Below, piece after piece: positions 1 to 10,657 of a stretch of DNA of 64,000 nucleotides. The notes under the pieces were generated by a model that was not told the DNA's origin, did no database searches, and worked only from the letters and a program-made list of their open reading frames with translations. Every line of letters starts with the position of its first letter. The stretch's first letter is position 1. The stretch spans positions 2,356,001 through 2,420,000 of the forward strand of contig MARA01000002.1 in NCBI GenBank assembly GCA_001792895.1. Reading direction: 5' to 3'. The DNA is from Lentinus brumalis (lineage: Eukaryota > Basidiomycota > Agaricomycetes > Polyporales > Polyporaceae). The position numbers and the translations under genes are program-made.

Positions 1-555
1 TCGCTTCAGCCAGTCGAATGTACGTTTGCCGCAGCGCCACCTCACTATCGGACGAACACTGACGACGGTGCACGACCGGGACAGACTATGCCAAGCTTCC
101 GCCGAACCCAACGGTTGACGAAGTGTTCCTGCTCGACCCGCTTATTGCTACAGGAGGTACGGCATGCGCGGCGCTGAACATGATCCTGGAGTGGGGTATA
201 CCTGGTACGTCTCAACTTAATCCCGGATCTGAGGCAGTGCATGACTGAAAGTATCGTTGTAGTGAACAAGATCAAGCTGTTGTGCGTTTTGGCGTCTCAG
301 GATGGCCTTAGCCGGGTGCACAAGGAGTATCCTGGTGTCGAGGTGAGTAGTGATCAGTATTCTCGACCGCGAGTGTTCATTGGGCGACAGATATGGGTGT
401 CTGCGGTCGACCCGCACCTGACACCCAACGGACTGATCTCCCCTGGGCTCGGAGACACGGTACGTCAAGTCCATCTGGAATTCGCTACTCTTCGCGGCTA
501 ACACGGCGATTAGGGTGACCGCTTGTACAACACCCTGAAGGACAAAGCATTGTAG
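1..555 (+). CDS. FUR1: Uracil phosphoribosyltransferase, 3' part (5' end outside window)
   Basis: The enzyme converts uracil and PRPP to UMP in cytosolic pyrimidine salvage. The spliced exons read ...YAKLPPNPTVDEVFLLDP, then the PRPP-binding loop LIATGGTA, then KIKLLCVLASQDG, then YPGVE, DPHLTPNG and PGLGDTGDRLYNTL, ending DKAL-stop. This is the standard C-terminal half of the UPRT family, including the uracil-binding PGLGD(T)GDR motif. At least three introns can be seen: donor about 203 to acceptor 261, about 342 to 391, and about 460 to 512. Another acceptor near 92-93 shows that the first bases are mostly intron. The N-terminal half lies upstream of the window. The reading is clear; only the splice positions are inferred. 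Confidence 0.93.
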
Positions 556-864
556 TGGAAGTGGGACTTGTTCGAGTGCTGTATGTTATGTAGCTGCAAT
601 TGGAGTTCTCAGCTGGTCATTGTGCGTAGCGAATCGGGCTCGGTACGGAACCACGGAGCGCGCGGAACGCGACGCGCGACGCGCAGGGTAGAACGCGGTC
701 ACGTGGCTGTGCATAACGCCATCGTTTGCACAGTTTGCACCATTTTGGATGGGTGAACGCAGAGCCTCGCAGCGACTCGCCGGAAGACACCAGCCGGAAA
801 TAAAACTCGATGCCGCGCTCGTACAGTCTCACCTCCCCCTCCTCGTCGAGCGCAGTCTCGAGCT
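556..864. other. Intergenic, FUR1 3' end to MET10 promoter
   Basis: These 309 bases separate two genes on the same strand. The stretch holds the FUR1 3' flank and the MET10 5' flank. A CG-rich GCGCGACGCG-type block lies at about 657-690. I see no clear TATA box or RNA gene. Confidence 0.5.
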
Positions 865-3800
865 ATGGCTTCGCCGTTCCAGTCTGGTACATCAACGCCG
901 TTCTCGCCGACAACGACACTCTCGGCACCTTCCACCCCGAAGCTCAAGACAGCGGCCAATGATCTCCAGAGGATTGCAGAGTCTGGCGCCGTGACCGCTT
1001 CCACGCTTGTCGAATACCTCGCTTCGCGCTCTGCTTACAGCTCTTCTGTCTTCATTTACGACCTCGCCGAGCACGCAGGTTTCGGGACCCTCACCAAGTC
1101 ATGGGCGGAAGAAGGCGGAGAGACGGCACCCGTTGTCAGCTTGCAGACCAGGGCAGGTGCAGGTCTCAGCTTGGCCGGACGCCTTTCGCAGGGGTCTAGC
1201 AAGGATGTCGCAAAGGGCGCGGTCCTGACTGCATATACCACGCCATCAGGACTGGCTGCGATGGTGCAGTCGCTCTCCTACCTGCCACCTGCGACGCCTA
1301 CGAGCAGGCTGGTCATCCAAGTCCCCACCGTGACTCCCGTGGGAGAGCATTTCGCACTCTCGCCCACTCTCGCGCCGTTCGCGCCCGCACTGACGCTCTT
1401 GCCGGAGGGCTTCACAGTGCTTGCGTCCGCGACTCCGCAGGAGGCCGTCGACTTCGCCGCTCTGTCCTACAAGCTGACAGGTACGCATGTGATCCACCTG
1501 TTCGACCACCACAGTTCCGCCCGCGAGACTGGCCACGTTACAACACCACCTATCATCCTGCCCGAGCCTGGTCTGACCCTCGCGGACGGACTCGAAAAGG
1601 CCGGATATAGTGCTTTCGAGTATGCTGGCGATCAGGAAGCACGCACGGTAGTCGTCCTGGTCAATGGCCCGCTCGCGCTGACGGCCAAGGCCCTTGCGAG
1701 CCGCATCTCCGGGCTGGGCGTGGTCATCGTTCGCGTTCTGCGACCATGGGACGAAGAGGCTCTCCGTAGTGTCCTCCCTTCTTCGGTGAAGAAGATCCAC
1801 GTCCTCGATGATGTACCCACGGAGAGCACGCAGGGCGCGCTATACCTCGACGTCTTTACGACGCTCTTGAACCCCCTGATTCCCGGCCCGCTCGTGAAGG
1901 CCCATCGCGTTGTCCCCTCCCGTACCCAGGAGTTCCTTTCGGTTCCTTCTGCCTTTGTTAACTTTGTCGCCGACCTCGTACCCGCCCCGGCGCCCGCTCA
2001 CATTTTGGAGGGCCATACGCTCAAGAAGTTACTGTTCTTCAGCACACCGGGTTCATCGCTCACCGCCCTCCCCAAAATGGTGGAGACGACCTTCCTTCCA
2101 CACAAGTCGCTCTCCGCCCGCTTGTTGACTGACCACGATGCGCTGTCGAAGCAAGGCGGCGTCACGGCGGACAGGATTGTCCTCTCCCCGAGGGACGACG
2201 ACTCCCCATTCGTGCCGCTCTCCGCGGTGCTTCCGATTTCGCACCAGAGTCCTGGTGTGGCCAACTTCTTGGGTATTCTCGACCAGTCGCTGCTCAAGTC
2301 CCACGACGTCGTCAGTCATGCAGCGCCTGGGTCCCCCGTCCTCATCGTCACCGACTGGACGGCATCTGAGCTCGCCGCCAATTTACCGAAGGACGTTGTT
2401 GCCCTCATCCGGGAGCGTCAGCTCCATGTATGCACGCTCAATGCCAAAGAGCTTGCATCCGAGTTGGCGCAGGGTAACAGCCATGTCCAGAAGGTCGCGG
2501 AGAACGTGGTCGTGCTTCTGGCATTCCTTCGGTTGTACCTGGGCAGTGCTGCGACGGAGGAGCTGGTGCGCAAGGTCGCGGTACAAGACCTCGGCGACGC
2601 CGTACAAGGCATCGAGCTCGCGAAGTTTGTACGCCTCATGTGGGACGGTCTGGTCGAGATCGAGCTTCCCACTGCTCGGGATCCCGACGAGCCTGCAGCC
2701 AGCCCGCTCAAGGACTTCGAGTTCAACGCTATCTCGGTGGAGACCGCCGACGGCGACACGGTGGTCAACGGGGCGAGACTCGGCACCTGGCACGATGCCG
2801 CAAAACACATCCTCTTCCCCTCCGCGTTCACCCCTCCCGACGTCCTCGCAATAGCATCTTCGCAGGAGCAGAATCCTGCACTGCGCCCCGAGCTTCCAGA
2901 GCGTACTTTCCTCATAACCTGCACGGTGAACCGCCGTTTGACGCCTCTCGAGTACGACCGCAATGTCTTCCATCTCGAATTCGACACGCGCGGCACGGGC
3001 TTGAAGTACGAGATCGGCGAGGCACTCGGTGTTCACGGGTGGAACGACGCCTCCGACGTGCTCGACTTCTGCTCGTGGTACGGCGTGGACCCTGCGAAGC
3101 TCATCACACTCCCCGTGCCTGGCTCCGAGGGCACGCGCATGCACACCCGCACGGTATTCCAGGCGCTCCAGCAGCAGGTCGACCTGTTCGGGAAGCCGAC
3201 GAAGACGTTCTACACGGACCTTGCGGAGCATGCGAGCAGCATTGAGGACAAGTACTCGCTGCGGTTCATCGGCAGTCCGGAGGGCTCTGCGACGTTCAAG
3301 AAGCTGGGCGAGAAGGACACGGTGACGTTCGCGGACGTCCTCAAGCGCTACGAGACCGCGCGGCCGGGCATCGAGGTGCTCTGCGAGCTCATCGGGGACA
3401 TCAAGCCGCGCCACTACAGTATCGCGAGTTCGCAGGCTGTCGTGGGCGACCGCGTCGACTTGCTCGTCGTCAGCGTTGAGTGGGTTACGCCGAGTGGTGA
3501 GCAGTCCTTCTCAGTCCGACTTGGTGTGTATGTTGACGTCCTTTGTCAGGATCACCTCGTTACGGCCAGTGCACCAGGTACCTGGCCGGCCTCAAGGTTG
3601 GCCAGAAGGTGACCGTGTCGATCAAGCCGTCCGTCATGAAGGTACGTGACCGCCCATACGTACATCTCATGCTCGTATTCACGTCTTCGTCTGCCTCCAG
3701 CTTCCTCCGCAGCCTACTCAACCCATCATCATGGCGGGCCTCGGTACTGGCGCAGCACCCTTCCGCGCCTTCCTGCAGCACCGTGCCCTCCTCGCCTCGC

Positions 3801-4138
3801 AAGGCGTCCCCGTCGGGCCGACGTACTACTACTTCGGCTCGCGGCACCAGTCGCAGGAGTACCTGTACGGGGAGGAGATCGAGGCGTTCATCCTCGACGG
3901 GACGATCACGCGCGCCGGGCTCGCGTTCTCGCGCGACGGCCCGCGCAAGGTGTACATCCAGCACAAGATGGAGGAGGACGCGGCGGACCTCGCGCGCATG
4001 CTCTGGGACGAGCAGGGCGCGTTCTACTTGTGCGGCCCGACGTGGCCCGTGCCGGACGTGTATGAGGCGTTGGTGGGCGCGCTGGTGCAGCATGCGGACG
4101 TGGACCGCGAGCGGGCGGGTGCGTTCTTGGAGGGTTGA
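865..4138 (+). CDS. MET10: Sulfite reductase [NADPH] flavoprotein (alpha) subunit
   Basis: This is the FAD/NADPH-binding subunit that feeds electrons to the sirohaem subunit, reducing sulfite to sulfide in sulfate assimilation. Exon 1 (865-3496) encodes the Met10-type N-terminal pyruvate-ferredoxin-oxidoreductase-like region and the start of the ferredoxin-reductase module. The FAD-binding RHYS-type motif is visible as KPRHYSIASSQ. Exon 2 (3550-3641) and exon 3 (from 3701) add the NADPH-binding part: GLGTGAAPFRAF, YYYFGSRH, and YLCGPTWPVPDVYEAL. The in-frame protein is about 1050 residues, close to the yeast Met10 length of about 1035. It stops at 4136-4138 as ...FLEG. The family's usual aromatic end, RYVLEVY-stop, is present just downstream in the next frame (4135-4173), so the true end may be 4173. 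Identity is very secure; the C-terminus is uncertain. Confidence 0.95.
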
Positions 4139-4390
4139 AGGAGGAGGAGCGGTATGTCCTCGAGGTGTACTAGTCGTTTGTCTCTTTAGATTTCCTTGCA
4201 TCTTGGATATACCTAGCATACACCGAATCTTAGCCATTGTACCATATCACTGCACGGCGTTGGTTCAATGTTTGGCGTAGGATTGAGACTCCCAGGTATA
4301 CGAATACAGGTGTAAGTGATAAGAGATACAGCTTTACATTATGCGTGCCTCCCGACTGTTTGCTTCATTCATCCCTTCTCCCCAGAGCAC

Positions 4391-5792
4391 TTATGCACGA
4401 GGAGGGACAGGGAGAGTGCGCTCCTCGCGCGCACTCTGGTATGCGAGCTCGATAAGCTCGATGACCTCTGCGGACTCCTCCCACTTCACCAACTGCTCGG
4501 CACCCTCGCTGATGGCAGCCGCGACGTTCTCGAACAGCTTGACGTACTGCCCGCGCTCGGTCGTAGGCCACCTGTATGCACCCAATCGCGGTCAGCACCC
4601 GCAACCCGCGATGACAAGCAAAACAGATACGTACACAGACTTGACGACCTTGCCATCCGGCCCGACGTTTTCGACGGTGGCCCAGATGTCCTCGGGCTCT
4701 ACGCCGTACGCCTGGTCCTGCACGATGCCCGCGGGGCTCGGGATGACCTTGAGCTGGTCCTCCTGGACGTCGACGCCGTACTTGAGGAAGGTGCCCTGCG
4801 TGCCGCGGACGACGTAGCGGATCTGAGAGGAGCGCACGGAGAGGATGTGCCCGCGCAGGACCGCGGTGAAAGATGTCGGCTGGAGACCCTTGGCGGCGGG
4901 GCGGGGCGGGTAATGGAGATAGATCGTGAACTGCGCGGTCAAGTTGTGCGTCAGCGAGATGAGATGTGAAGGCGAGAGGAAGGAGGGGCACTGACGCAGT
5001 CGTCGACCTCCTTGCTGCCGAGTCCGCGGATGTTCTCGATCATGGCGGTGATCTTTTGCGGGCGGCCGAAGAGGACGAGCACTTGGTCGATGGTGTGCGC
5101 GGCGAGGTCGTAGGTGAGGCCGTTCGCAGGCAGGGGGAGGTCCTTCCAGGTGCCCTTGAGTTCCGTACGGAAGCGGTCGAACCTGAGAGGTGGTGTGGCT
5201 TAGCTCCTGGACTACACATGGGGGCCAGAGCCAGCATACCTAGACTCGAACTCAAAGAGGGTGCCCAGCGACTTCGGATGATCAGCGGGGAGCGCGAGGA
5301 GTTTCTTGAGGGTGAGGAAGTCCGAGTCCCAGCGGCGATTTTGGAAGGGGTAGAGGACGAGGTTCTTGGACTTTGCGAGCGCACCGAGCTCCTGCGCTTG
5401 CGAGAAGTGCGCGGTGACAGGCTTGTCGACGAGGACTGCGATTCGGTGAAGTGAGATCAGCGAATGGGGAGTGAAGAAGTGGAGGGAGACGCACCGTGCT
5501 TCCCTGCCTGCAGAGCGCGCTTGGCGAGCTCGTAGTGGGTCTCGCTCGGGGTGGTGATCACGACAAGCTCGACCTCGGGGTCGGCAAGCACGGCGTCGAA
5601 CGAGCGGTGGATGGTGACGCCCTTCGCTGCCTGCTCTCCGAACCGCGCCTGCAGCTTTCCACCGGGCGCGGCGGGATTGCGCTCCATTACCGCATGGAGG
5701 GTGAAGAGATGGGGAAGAGCGAGGACGAAGGGGACATGGAAGGTGAGGCCACCGAGGCCGACACCGACGACGCAGGTCTTGATGGGTGCCAT
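4391..5792 (-). CDS. Gfo/Idh/MocA family NAD(P)-dependent oxidoreductase
   Basis: This is a cytosolic dehydrogenase of the glucose-fructose oxidoreductase / inositol dehydrogenase family; the substrate is unknown. The N-terminus MAPIKTCVVGVGLGG is the Rossmann glycine motif. It is followed by DPEVELVVITTPSETH and then, after an intron, LVDKPVTAHF, the family's (E/D)KP motif with its catalytic-site lysine. NRRWDSDF and then DLAAHTIDQ follow, and the C-terminal alpha/beta domain runs through FTIYLHYPP to ...LPVPPRA-stop. About five short introns split the gene and the protein is about 360 residues. Yeast YMR315W-like proteins have the same layout. It is divergent from the GH9 gene. A TATA-like site lies about 55 bases upstream of the start. 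Confidence 0.9.
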
Positions 5793-5846
5793 AGCGTACA
5801 GTGTAGAGGATGGGGAGGAGAAGGACGTCGACAGGACCTGGGCTCG

Positions 5847-5853
5847 TTATATA
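5847..5853 (-). promoter_or_regulatory. TATA-like box of the oxidoreductase gene
   Basis: Read on the minus strand the sequence is TATATAA, 55 bases upstream of the oxidoreductase ATG. Position and sequence fit a fungal core promoter. No transcript data are available to confirm it. Confidence 0.5.
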
Positions 5854-6079
5854 TCGATTTTGAGCGGGGCTCGGGCCGGGTGGATCGCCGCTGCAGAATA
5901 TTGGATTGGTTCGCTGCAAGGCTCGCTATGTGCTATCGCCGTCGGACACCGCGTGCTGCAGACTGGCACCCCAAGAAATCGATGACGAACACGGAGAGCG
6001 AGTCAACGACCCAGGCAGACCGTTCACCCAGCCGCCCTTCCCTCCCGATATGGCAGGTCACCTGCTTTTTTTGGCAGCA

Positions 6080-6104
6080 GCGGGGACGCCACGCCTGGGC
6101 GGGG
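6080..6104 (+). promoter_or_regulatory. Two candidate CreA/Cre1 sites before the GH9 start
   Basis: GCGGGG occurs at 6080-6085 and again at 6099-6104, 53-77 bases before the ATG. Both match the SYGGRG consensus of the fungal carbon-catabolite repressor CreA/Cre1. Paired sites are typical of repressible cellulase genes. The motif is short and this DNA is GC-rich, so chance matches are possible. Confidence 0.4.
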
Positions 6105-6156
6105 CGGGAGCTTGTCACAAAAGTGTCGACGCGAGGGAGGTCTCCCGTCTTCCGCC

Positions 6157-8345
6157 ATGCGGTTCGCTACCGCCCTGTCCTTCATTGCCCCCGTCTTGCC
6201 CTTGGCTTGGGCGCAACTGTCGCTGCCGGACTCCCCGTATACCCCTCCTGACGCCTCCCATGGTACACAAGTAACGAACGGCTCTACACCGAATGCCCAG
6301 TGGTCCACCCTCGTCGGAAACCTCCTCTACTTCTACGATGAGCAGCGGAGCGGCAAGCTTCCTTCGAATGAACGCGTGCCTTGGCGCAACGACAGTGCGT
6401 TGGACGATGGCAAGGACGTTGGCCTTGACTTGACGGGAGGCTACTACGATGCTGGAGGTAGGTTCGATTTGTCTACCATATCCGCGCTTTTCTGAACTCC
6501 GCAGACTATGTCAAGTATACCTACCCTCTGGTAAGCGTGATCTTGCCGTCAGCGCACCGTGGCTTACAGTCATGTCCAGTCTTTCACCCTCATGTCAATA
6601 TGCTGGGGTGGCTTGGATGCCGGACATGGTACGTCGTCCACAGCACCTTCAACATCCGTGCAGTAACCTGGGTCGTGCAGGCTACGATCTCGCCAACCAG
6701 ACCGCTTACCTTGATGACATGCTTCGCTGGGGTTTGGACTGGCTCCTCAAGGTAACCCTCTCCCGTTCGTACTCGTTGAATCTGCAGCGTATGACGTCAT
6801 GGTCTGTTGCAGGCCCATCCCTCTCCCAACACGCTCTACGTCCAAGTCGGCGACGGCAACCTCGACAATGCGTACTGGGGAGGAGACAGGGACATTCCAT
6901 ATCCCCGCCCCTCTTATCAAGTGAACGACACTAGGTCCGCCTATTCTCACCATGTGCGATGACAGGAGCTCACTGCCAGCGCCATCCTCCATAGTCCCGG
7001 AACAGACGCAGCCGCACAGGCGTCCGCTGCTTTTGCTGCTTGTTCTGCCCTATACGCCAACCGTACGCTCTCCGCGTCCTCGGCGACCTCGGCCCTCAGC
7101 AACGCAAGCTATGCGTCGAAGCTCCAGGCACATGCCCGAGACCTCTACGCATTCGCGACGAATGCCAGTGGCGGCATGCAGACGTATCAAACGGCTGTTC
7201 CGCAGTCCGGGGAAGCATATGCGTCTTCTGACTTTGCGGACGAGTTGTCGGTCGCGGCGCTCTTCCTTGCGCTCTCCGAGACAGGCTCCAACGCGACAGG
7301 CTACTACGCGGACGCAGTCAAGTGGTACTACTCGCGCAATCTAGGATCACAGCTGAAGGCCGGCTCGGAGACCGTCCTCAACTGGGACTCGAAGACTCCT
7401 GCTATCCCTGTGCTTGCAGCTCAGCTGGCCTCCGCCTATCCCGATGTCGTATCGGGAAGCAATGCTACCCTGCAGACTTGGCAGCAGGTCGTGGAGGATT
7501 ACTTCGATATCTTCATCAACATCCGCGGCAGGTCCTATCTCACAGATGGTACGCTAGCTGGCATCTGGTTGACGACGACGATGCTCATGGAATCATACAA
7601 CAGGTGGCCTGTTATACTTCCCCGGCGATTCTGACGAAGCGAGTCTCAACCCTGCGCTGAACCTCGCCATGCTCATGATGCGCTATGCATCGTCGGGTCT
7701 GGCGACCAGCAACAGCAACCAAGACAGATACGAGCAGTTCGCACAAGGCCAGCTGGATTATGCTCTGGGCAAGAACCCCATGTTCGGTGCGTAGCTCAAA
7801 GAGTGCCCTGGAGTGCACAGTACTGACGGCCACCCAGTCCCATACGTCGTGGGCACGCACCCCAACTCCCCAGCGAACCCCCACTCGGCGATCTCAACCG
7901 GCTACTCCCCGTCCAACGCGAACTCCTCAACGCTCACCGCCCCCGACAACCTCGACGCGGACCCGGAGCAGGAAGCGTACGTGCTCTACGGCGGCGTCGT
8001 CGGCGGGCCCGACGCACACGACCGGTTCTGGGACCTGCGCAGCGACTGGGCGCAGAACGAGGTCGCGCTGGACTACACGGCGCCGCTGCTCACGCTCGCC
8101 GCGCACGCGCTCGTGCGCGGGGCGGGGGACCCGTACTACACGCAGGTCAGGGCGGGGCGTACGACGAGGTGCGGCCGGGGGGCGCGCCGTGCGACGCGGC
8201 GGTGCAGACGGGGTGCAAGCACCGGGGCGGGCTGAGCACGGGAGGGAAGATCGCGGTTGGTGTCGTTGTGAGCGTTGTGGGCCTCCTCTTGCTTGGGATG
8301 GGGGCGTACTGGGTTTGGCATGTGAGGCGGCAGCGCAGGTATTGA
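6157..8345 (+). CDS. GH9 endoglucanase with C-terminal membrane anchor (frame break near 8146)
   Basis: This endo-beta-1,4-glucanase is predicted to be secreted and held at the cell surface. The N-terminal [19 protein letters not shown] is a signal peptide. The family signature GGYYDAGDYVKY is joined across an intron at about 6457-6504; its aspartates act as the catalytic base. [34 protein letters not shown] sequence and [11 protein letters not shown] follow. Near the end come [11 protein letters not shown] and the catalytic-acid region [14 protein letters not shown]. About seven short introns are present. After DPYYTQV (about 8143) the frame is interrupted. One base over, the sequence continues as YDEVRPGG, then a hydrophobic helix ([20 protein letters not shown]) and a basic tail ending QRRY-stop at 8345. 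The unshifted frame ends at 8235 in low-complexity Arg-rich sequence. Confidence 0.88.
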
Positions 8346-8679
8346 GGATCTCGAGGACGCTCCTTTGCGCTGTATACTTTTACTTCAGCCTCCGTAATCG
8401 CAGACAGCCTGAGCTACATCATATACTGCTCACTGCACGGAGACGTTCTTGTATTCCTCTTGGAGGTCGGTATAGAAACCAGGGAGCCGTGTTTAGCCTG
8501 AGGAAGGCTCGATTGGAAGATGCCGGCGGCCGGCGGCGAGTGGCCGCATGTCCGCCGCTTGTGGTTGCTGGTCGCGTTCGCCGTTCTTTCACCTCTCCTC
8601 ATCATCCTCAGCTGCCCCGCCGCTGCCACCGACGTTCTCTCCGTCGTCGTAGGCTTCCCCGCCGTTCCCCGCTTCCATC
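8346..8679. other. Intergenic, GH9 3' flank and promoter of the Ser-rich gene
   Basis: This stretch of 334 bases lies between two plus-strand genes. Its right part is pyrimidine-rich, as is common before fungal starts. I see no further gene or RNA in it. Confidence 0.5.
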
Positions 8680-10110
8680 ATGCGTTGCTGCTTGGCCTCG
8701 CCGGCGCGCGCCCTCACACTCATTTCCCTCGCACTCCTTTCAACATCGCTCCTTCTCGCAAATGCACAGTCTGTGACCGCCTCTCCGACGGACACCCCCG
8801 GCCTTCCTGACGGCGGCGGCGGCGACGGCCAAGGTGTCAGCCTGTCTTCGACCAGTGAATCTGCGTCGTCGACGAGTATCTCCAGCTCCACCGGCCCAGG
8901 TAGCTCGTCGCAAGAGTCCTCCAGCCAGCCGCACTCGTCAAGTGTCCCCCCGTCGACCACCGAGCCTGTGCCATCATCCACCTCCTCCAGCACCCCCGTG
9001 CCCGCTTCTTCAACAGCCTCGAGCTCATCGTCGTCCGAGAGCAGCGCATCCTCATCATCGTCCTCGTCCTCTTCGTCTTCGTCTTCCTCTTCGTCCTCTG
9101 TCTCCTCCAGTTCTTCCAGCACCTCCTCCTCGTAAGTCTATTCACTTACTCGCGTTGTTCGTGAATCTGTGGCCTGATCGACGGACGTCTCTTCTCGTGC
9201 AGTTCGTCTTCCTCTTCTACGTCTATCACCCTGGTTAGCAACACGGGCACCAGGGTCGTTGCTTCCCCGACCTCGCACGCGTCCCTCGGTCCCGACACCA
9301 CCTCCTACTCGTGGCTCACTACGTCCTCCGCGGGCCCGACGGATGCGGCCAGCAGGGCAGCGGGTTCCTCGAACAGGTGAGCCTCCTGTCCCTCGCGAGT
9401 TTCCCTCGTATGTGATTCTGACTCTCGGCCGCTCTAGCTTCTTCGACAACAAGGGCGCCGTCGCCGGCGTGTTCTCCGTCGCCGCCATCGTCGTATTCGG
9501 TGCCATCATCACCGCCATCGTGCTCGCGAAGCGTCGCGCCGCACGCCTGCAGGACGAGGAGGACATGACGTACTTCGAGAAGTACCCCAACCCGCAGGAG
9601 AACAACCGCTCCGCCAGCCCGACGAGCTTCACCGGGGGCTTCGACAACTTGAACTCGACCGATACCCCAATGTCGCACGCGGCGACCGACGCATACCCGG
9701 ATCGCGCGATGCACTACGGCCTGCCGACAATGGCTGAATACAACCAGCCGCAGCCCATGGAAATCAACTTCAACAACGCCGTCGACTACCCCACGGGCAT
9801 GGCGTACAACCCCGCGCAGTATGGCGGGTACGAGGGCGCATATGGCAACGCTGCCGCTGCCCAGCAGTACGCTGGGTATCAGGGCGGGCAGCAGCAGCAG
9901 TATGCTGGTGGATACGAGGGCGGGCAGCAGTACGCTGGTGGATATGATGCCGCCGCCGCCCAGCAGGAAGCGTACTACGCGCAGCCCTCGCACTCCCCCA
10001 CGCACCCGTACGCCAACCCGAGCAATTCGCCGCGGGTCGCTGGTGCCCCGGCCGTGCAGCACTACGTGCAGCCCGGTGAGGACGCTGGTTACTACGGCGA
10101 GGCGCGTTGA
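8680..10110 (+). CDS. Ser-rich single-pass membrane protein with Tyr/Gln/Gly-rich tail
   Basis: The function is unknown; the layout resembles fungal wall-stress sensors (Mid2/Wsc type), but no WSC cysteine domain is seen. A signal peptide (residues 1 to about 29, ending LLLANAQ) is followed by a roughly 200-residue Ser/Thr/Pro-rich ectodomain expected to be O-mannosylated. One transmembrane helix (GVFSVAAIVVFGAIITAIVL) follows and then a basic stop-transfer AKRRAAR. The cytosolic tail is about 180 residues and is rich in Tyr, Gln, Gly and Asn, with repeated QQYAGGY-like units. It ends GYYGEAR-stop. Introns lie at about 9133-9201 and 9376-9437. The charge pattern gives outside-N, inside-C topology. 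Confidence 0.8.
9050..9133 (+). repeat. TCN serine-codon microsatellite
   Basis: A run of TCx triplets (TCA, TCG, TCC, TCT) encodes an almost unbroken serine tract in the Ser-rich protein. It is coding low-complexity sequence. Its reverse strand opens a spurious Glu/Asp-rich frame. Confidence 0.85.
9862..9950 (+). repeat. Imperfect QQ(Q)YAGGY-coding repeats
   Basis: Three near-copies of a roughly 27-33 base unit encode Q-Q-Y-A-G-Y/G, separated by GGQ or EGG. They lie in the cytosolic tail of the Ser-rich membrane protein. The composition is prion-like (Tyr, Gln, Gly). Confidence 0.8.
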
Positions 10111-10657
10111 ACGTTGCACGCTGCACGTATCGCTATGCGTTCTGTAAGTCTGTCTCTGCGTGCACGGCGCCCACCTGCTGATTAAACGTCTCTTCGCTGT
10201 TTCCTCCACAGATATACCCGCCGGTATCTCCGCTTCTCTGCGGACACTTACACAGTCAAACTATATATCAGACGAGTATTCGCATCCCCGCGTTGCACCT
10301 TTTATCCGGCTCGTCTGTTTGCGGCCGCCGCTCCATCGTTGCCTTCCGGCGTATCGTCCGGCGGTCGCTGAGCATATTCGATCTTGACCATATTTCTTTT
10401 GGGTAGCACTTCTGCTTGGATTATATCGCGCGTCCCCCTCGTATGTCTGTACCACCATTCTGCGTCACTCGTGCGTGTGCGTCTCGATCCTGTACCTGTG
10501 CAGTAGCATGAACCTCTTGAACAGTTGACAACTTCTCGACATCCATTGTGTGCAGCAACTCGAAGACTCTGTATGTATTCATGTGGTCACGAAGTGATCG
10601 CCTCGAAAGCAACGTGCTATTGTACATCTGATGGGACTGGGACTGGGGAAGCTGGCA
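10111..10657. other. Intergenic between convergent genes
   Basis: These 547 bases lie between the end of the Ser-rich gene and the end of a minus-strand gene. The first part is probably its 3' UTR. I see no convincing coding signal. Confidence 0.5.

Larger units (their letters stand above)
5793..6156. promoter_or_regulatory. Divergent promoter region, oxidoreductase / GH9
   Basis: These 364 bases lie between two divergent starts. They contain the TATA-like box of the oxidoreductase on the left and a G-rich block with two Cre1/CreA-type motifs next to the GH9 start on the right. I see no gene in it. Confidence 0.6.

Noticed and set aside
2383..3414. 343-residue open frame on the minus strand
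   Set aside because: It is the mirror of the Met10 coding exon in GC-rich DNA and has no family motif.
5496..6251. 251-residue plus-strand open frame
   Set aside because: It overlaps the Gfo/Idh oxidoreductase antisense and runs through its promoter and the GH9 promoter.
8147..8170. A 23-base intron that would restore the GH9 frame
   Set aside because: It has GT...AG ends and keeps phase, but is far shorter than any other intron here; a missing base is more likely.
8589..9122. Glu/Asp-rich open frame on the minus strand
   Set aside because: It is the reverse reading of the TCN serine-codon microsatellite.
9319..10209. 296-residue open frame on the minus strand
   Set aside because: It is antisense to the Ser-rich membrane protein exons and reads as low-complexity Val/Arg/Gly sequence.
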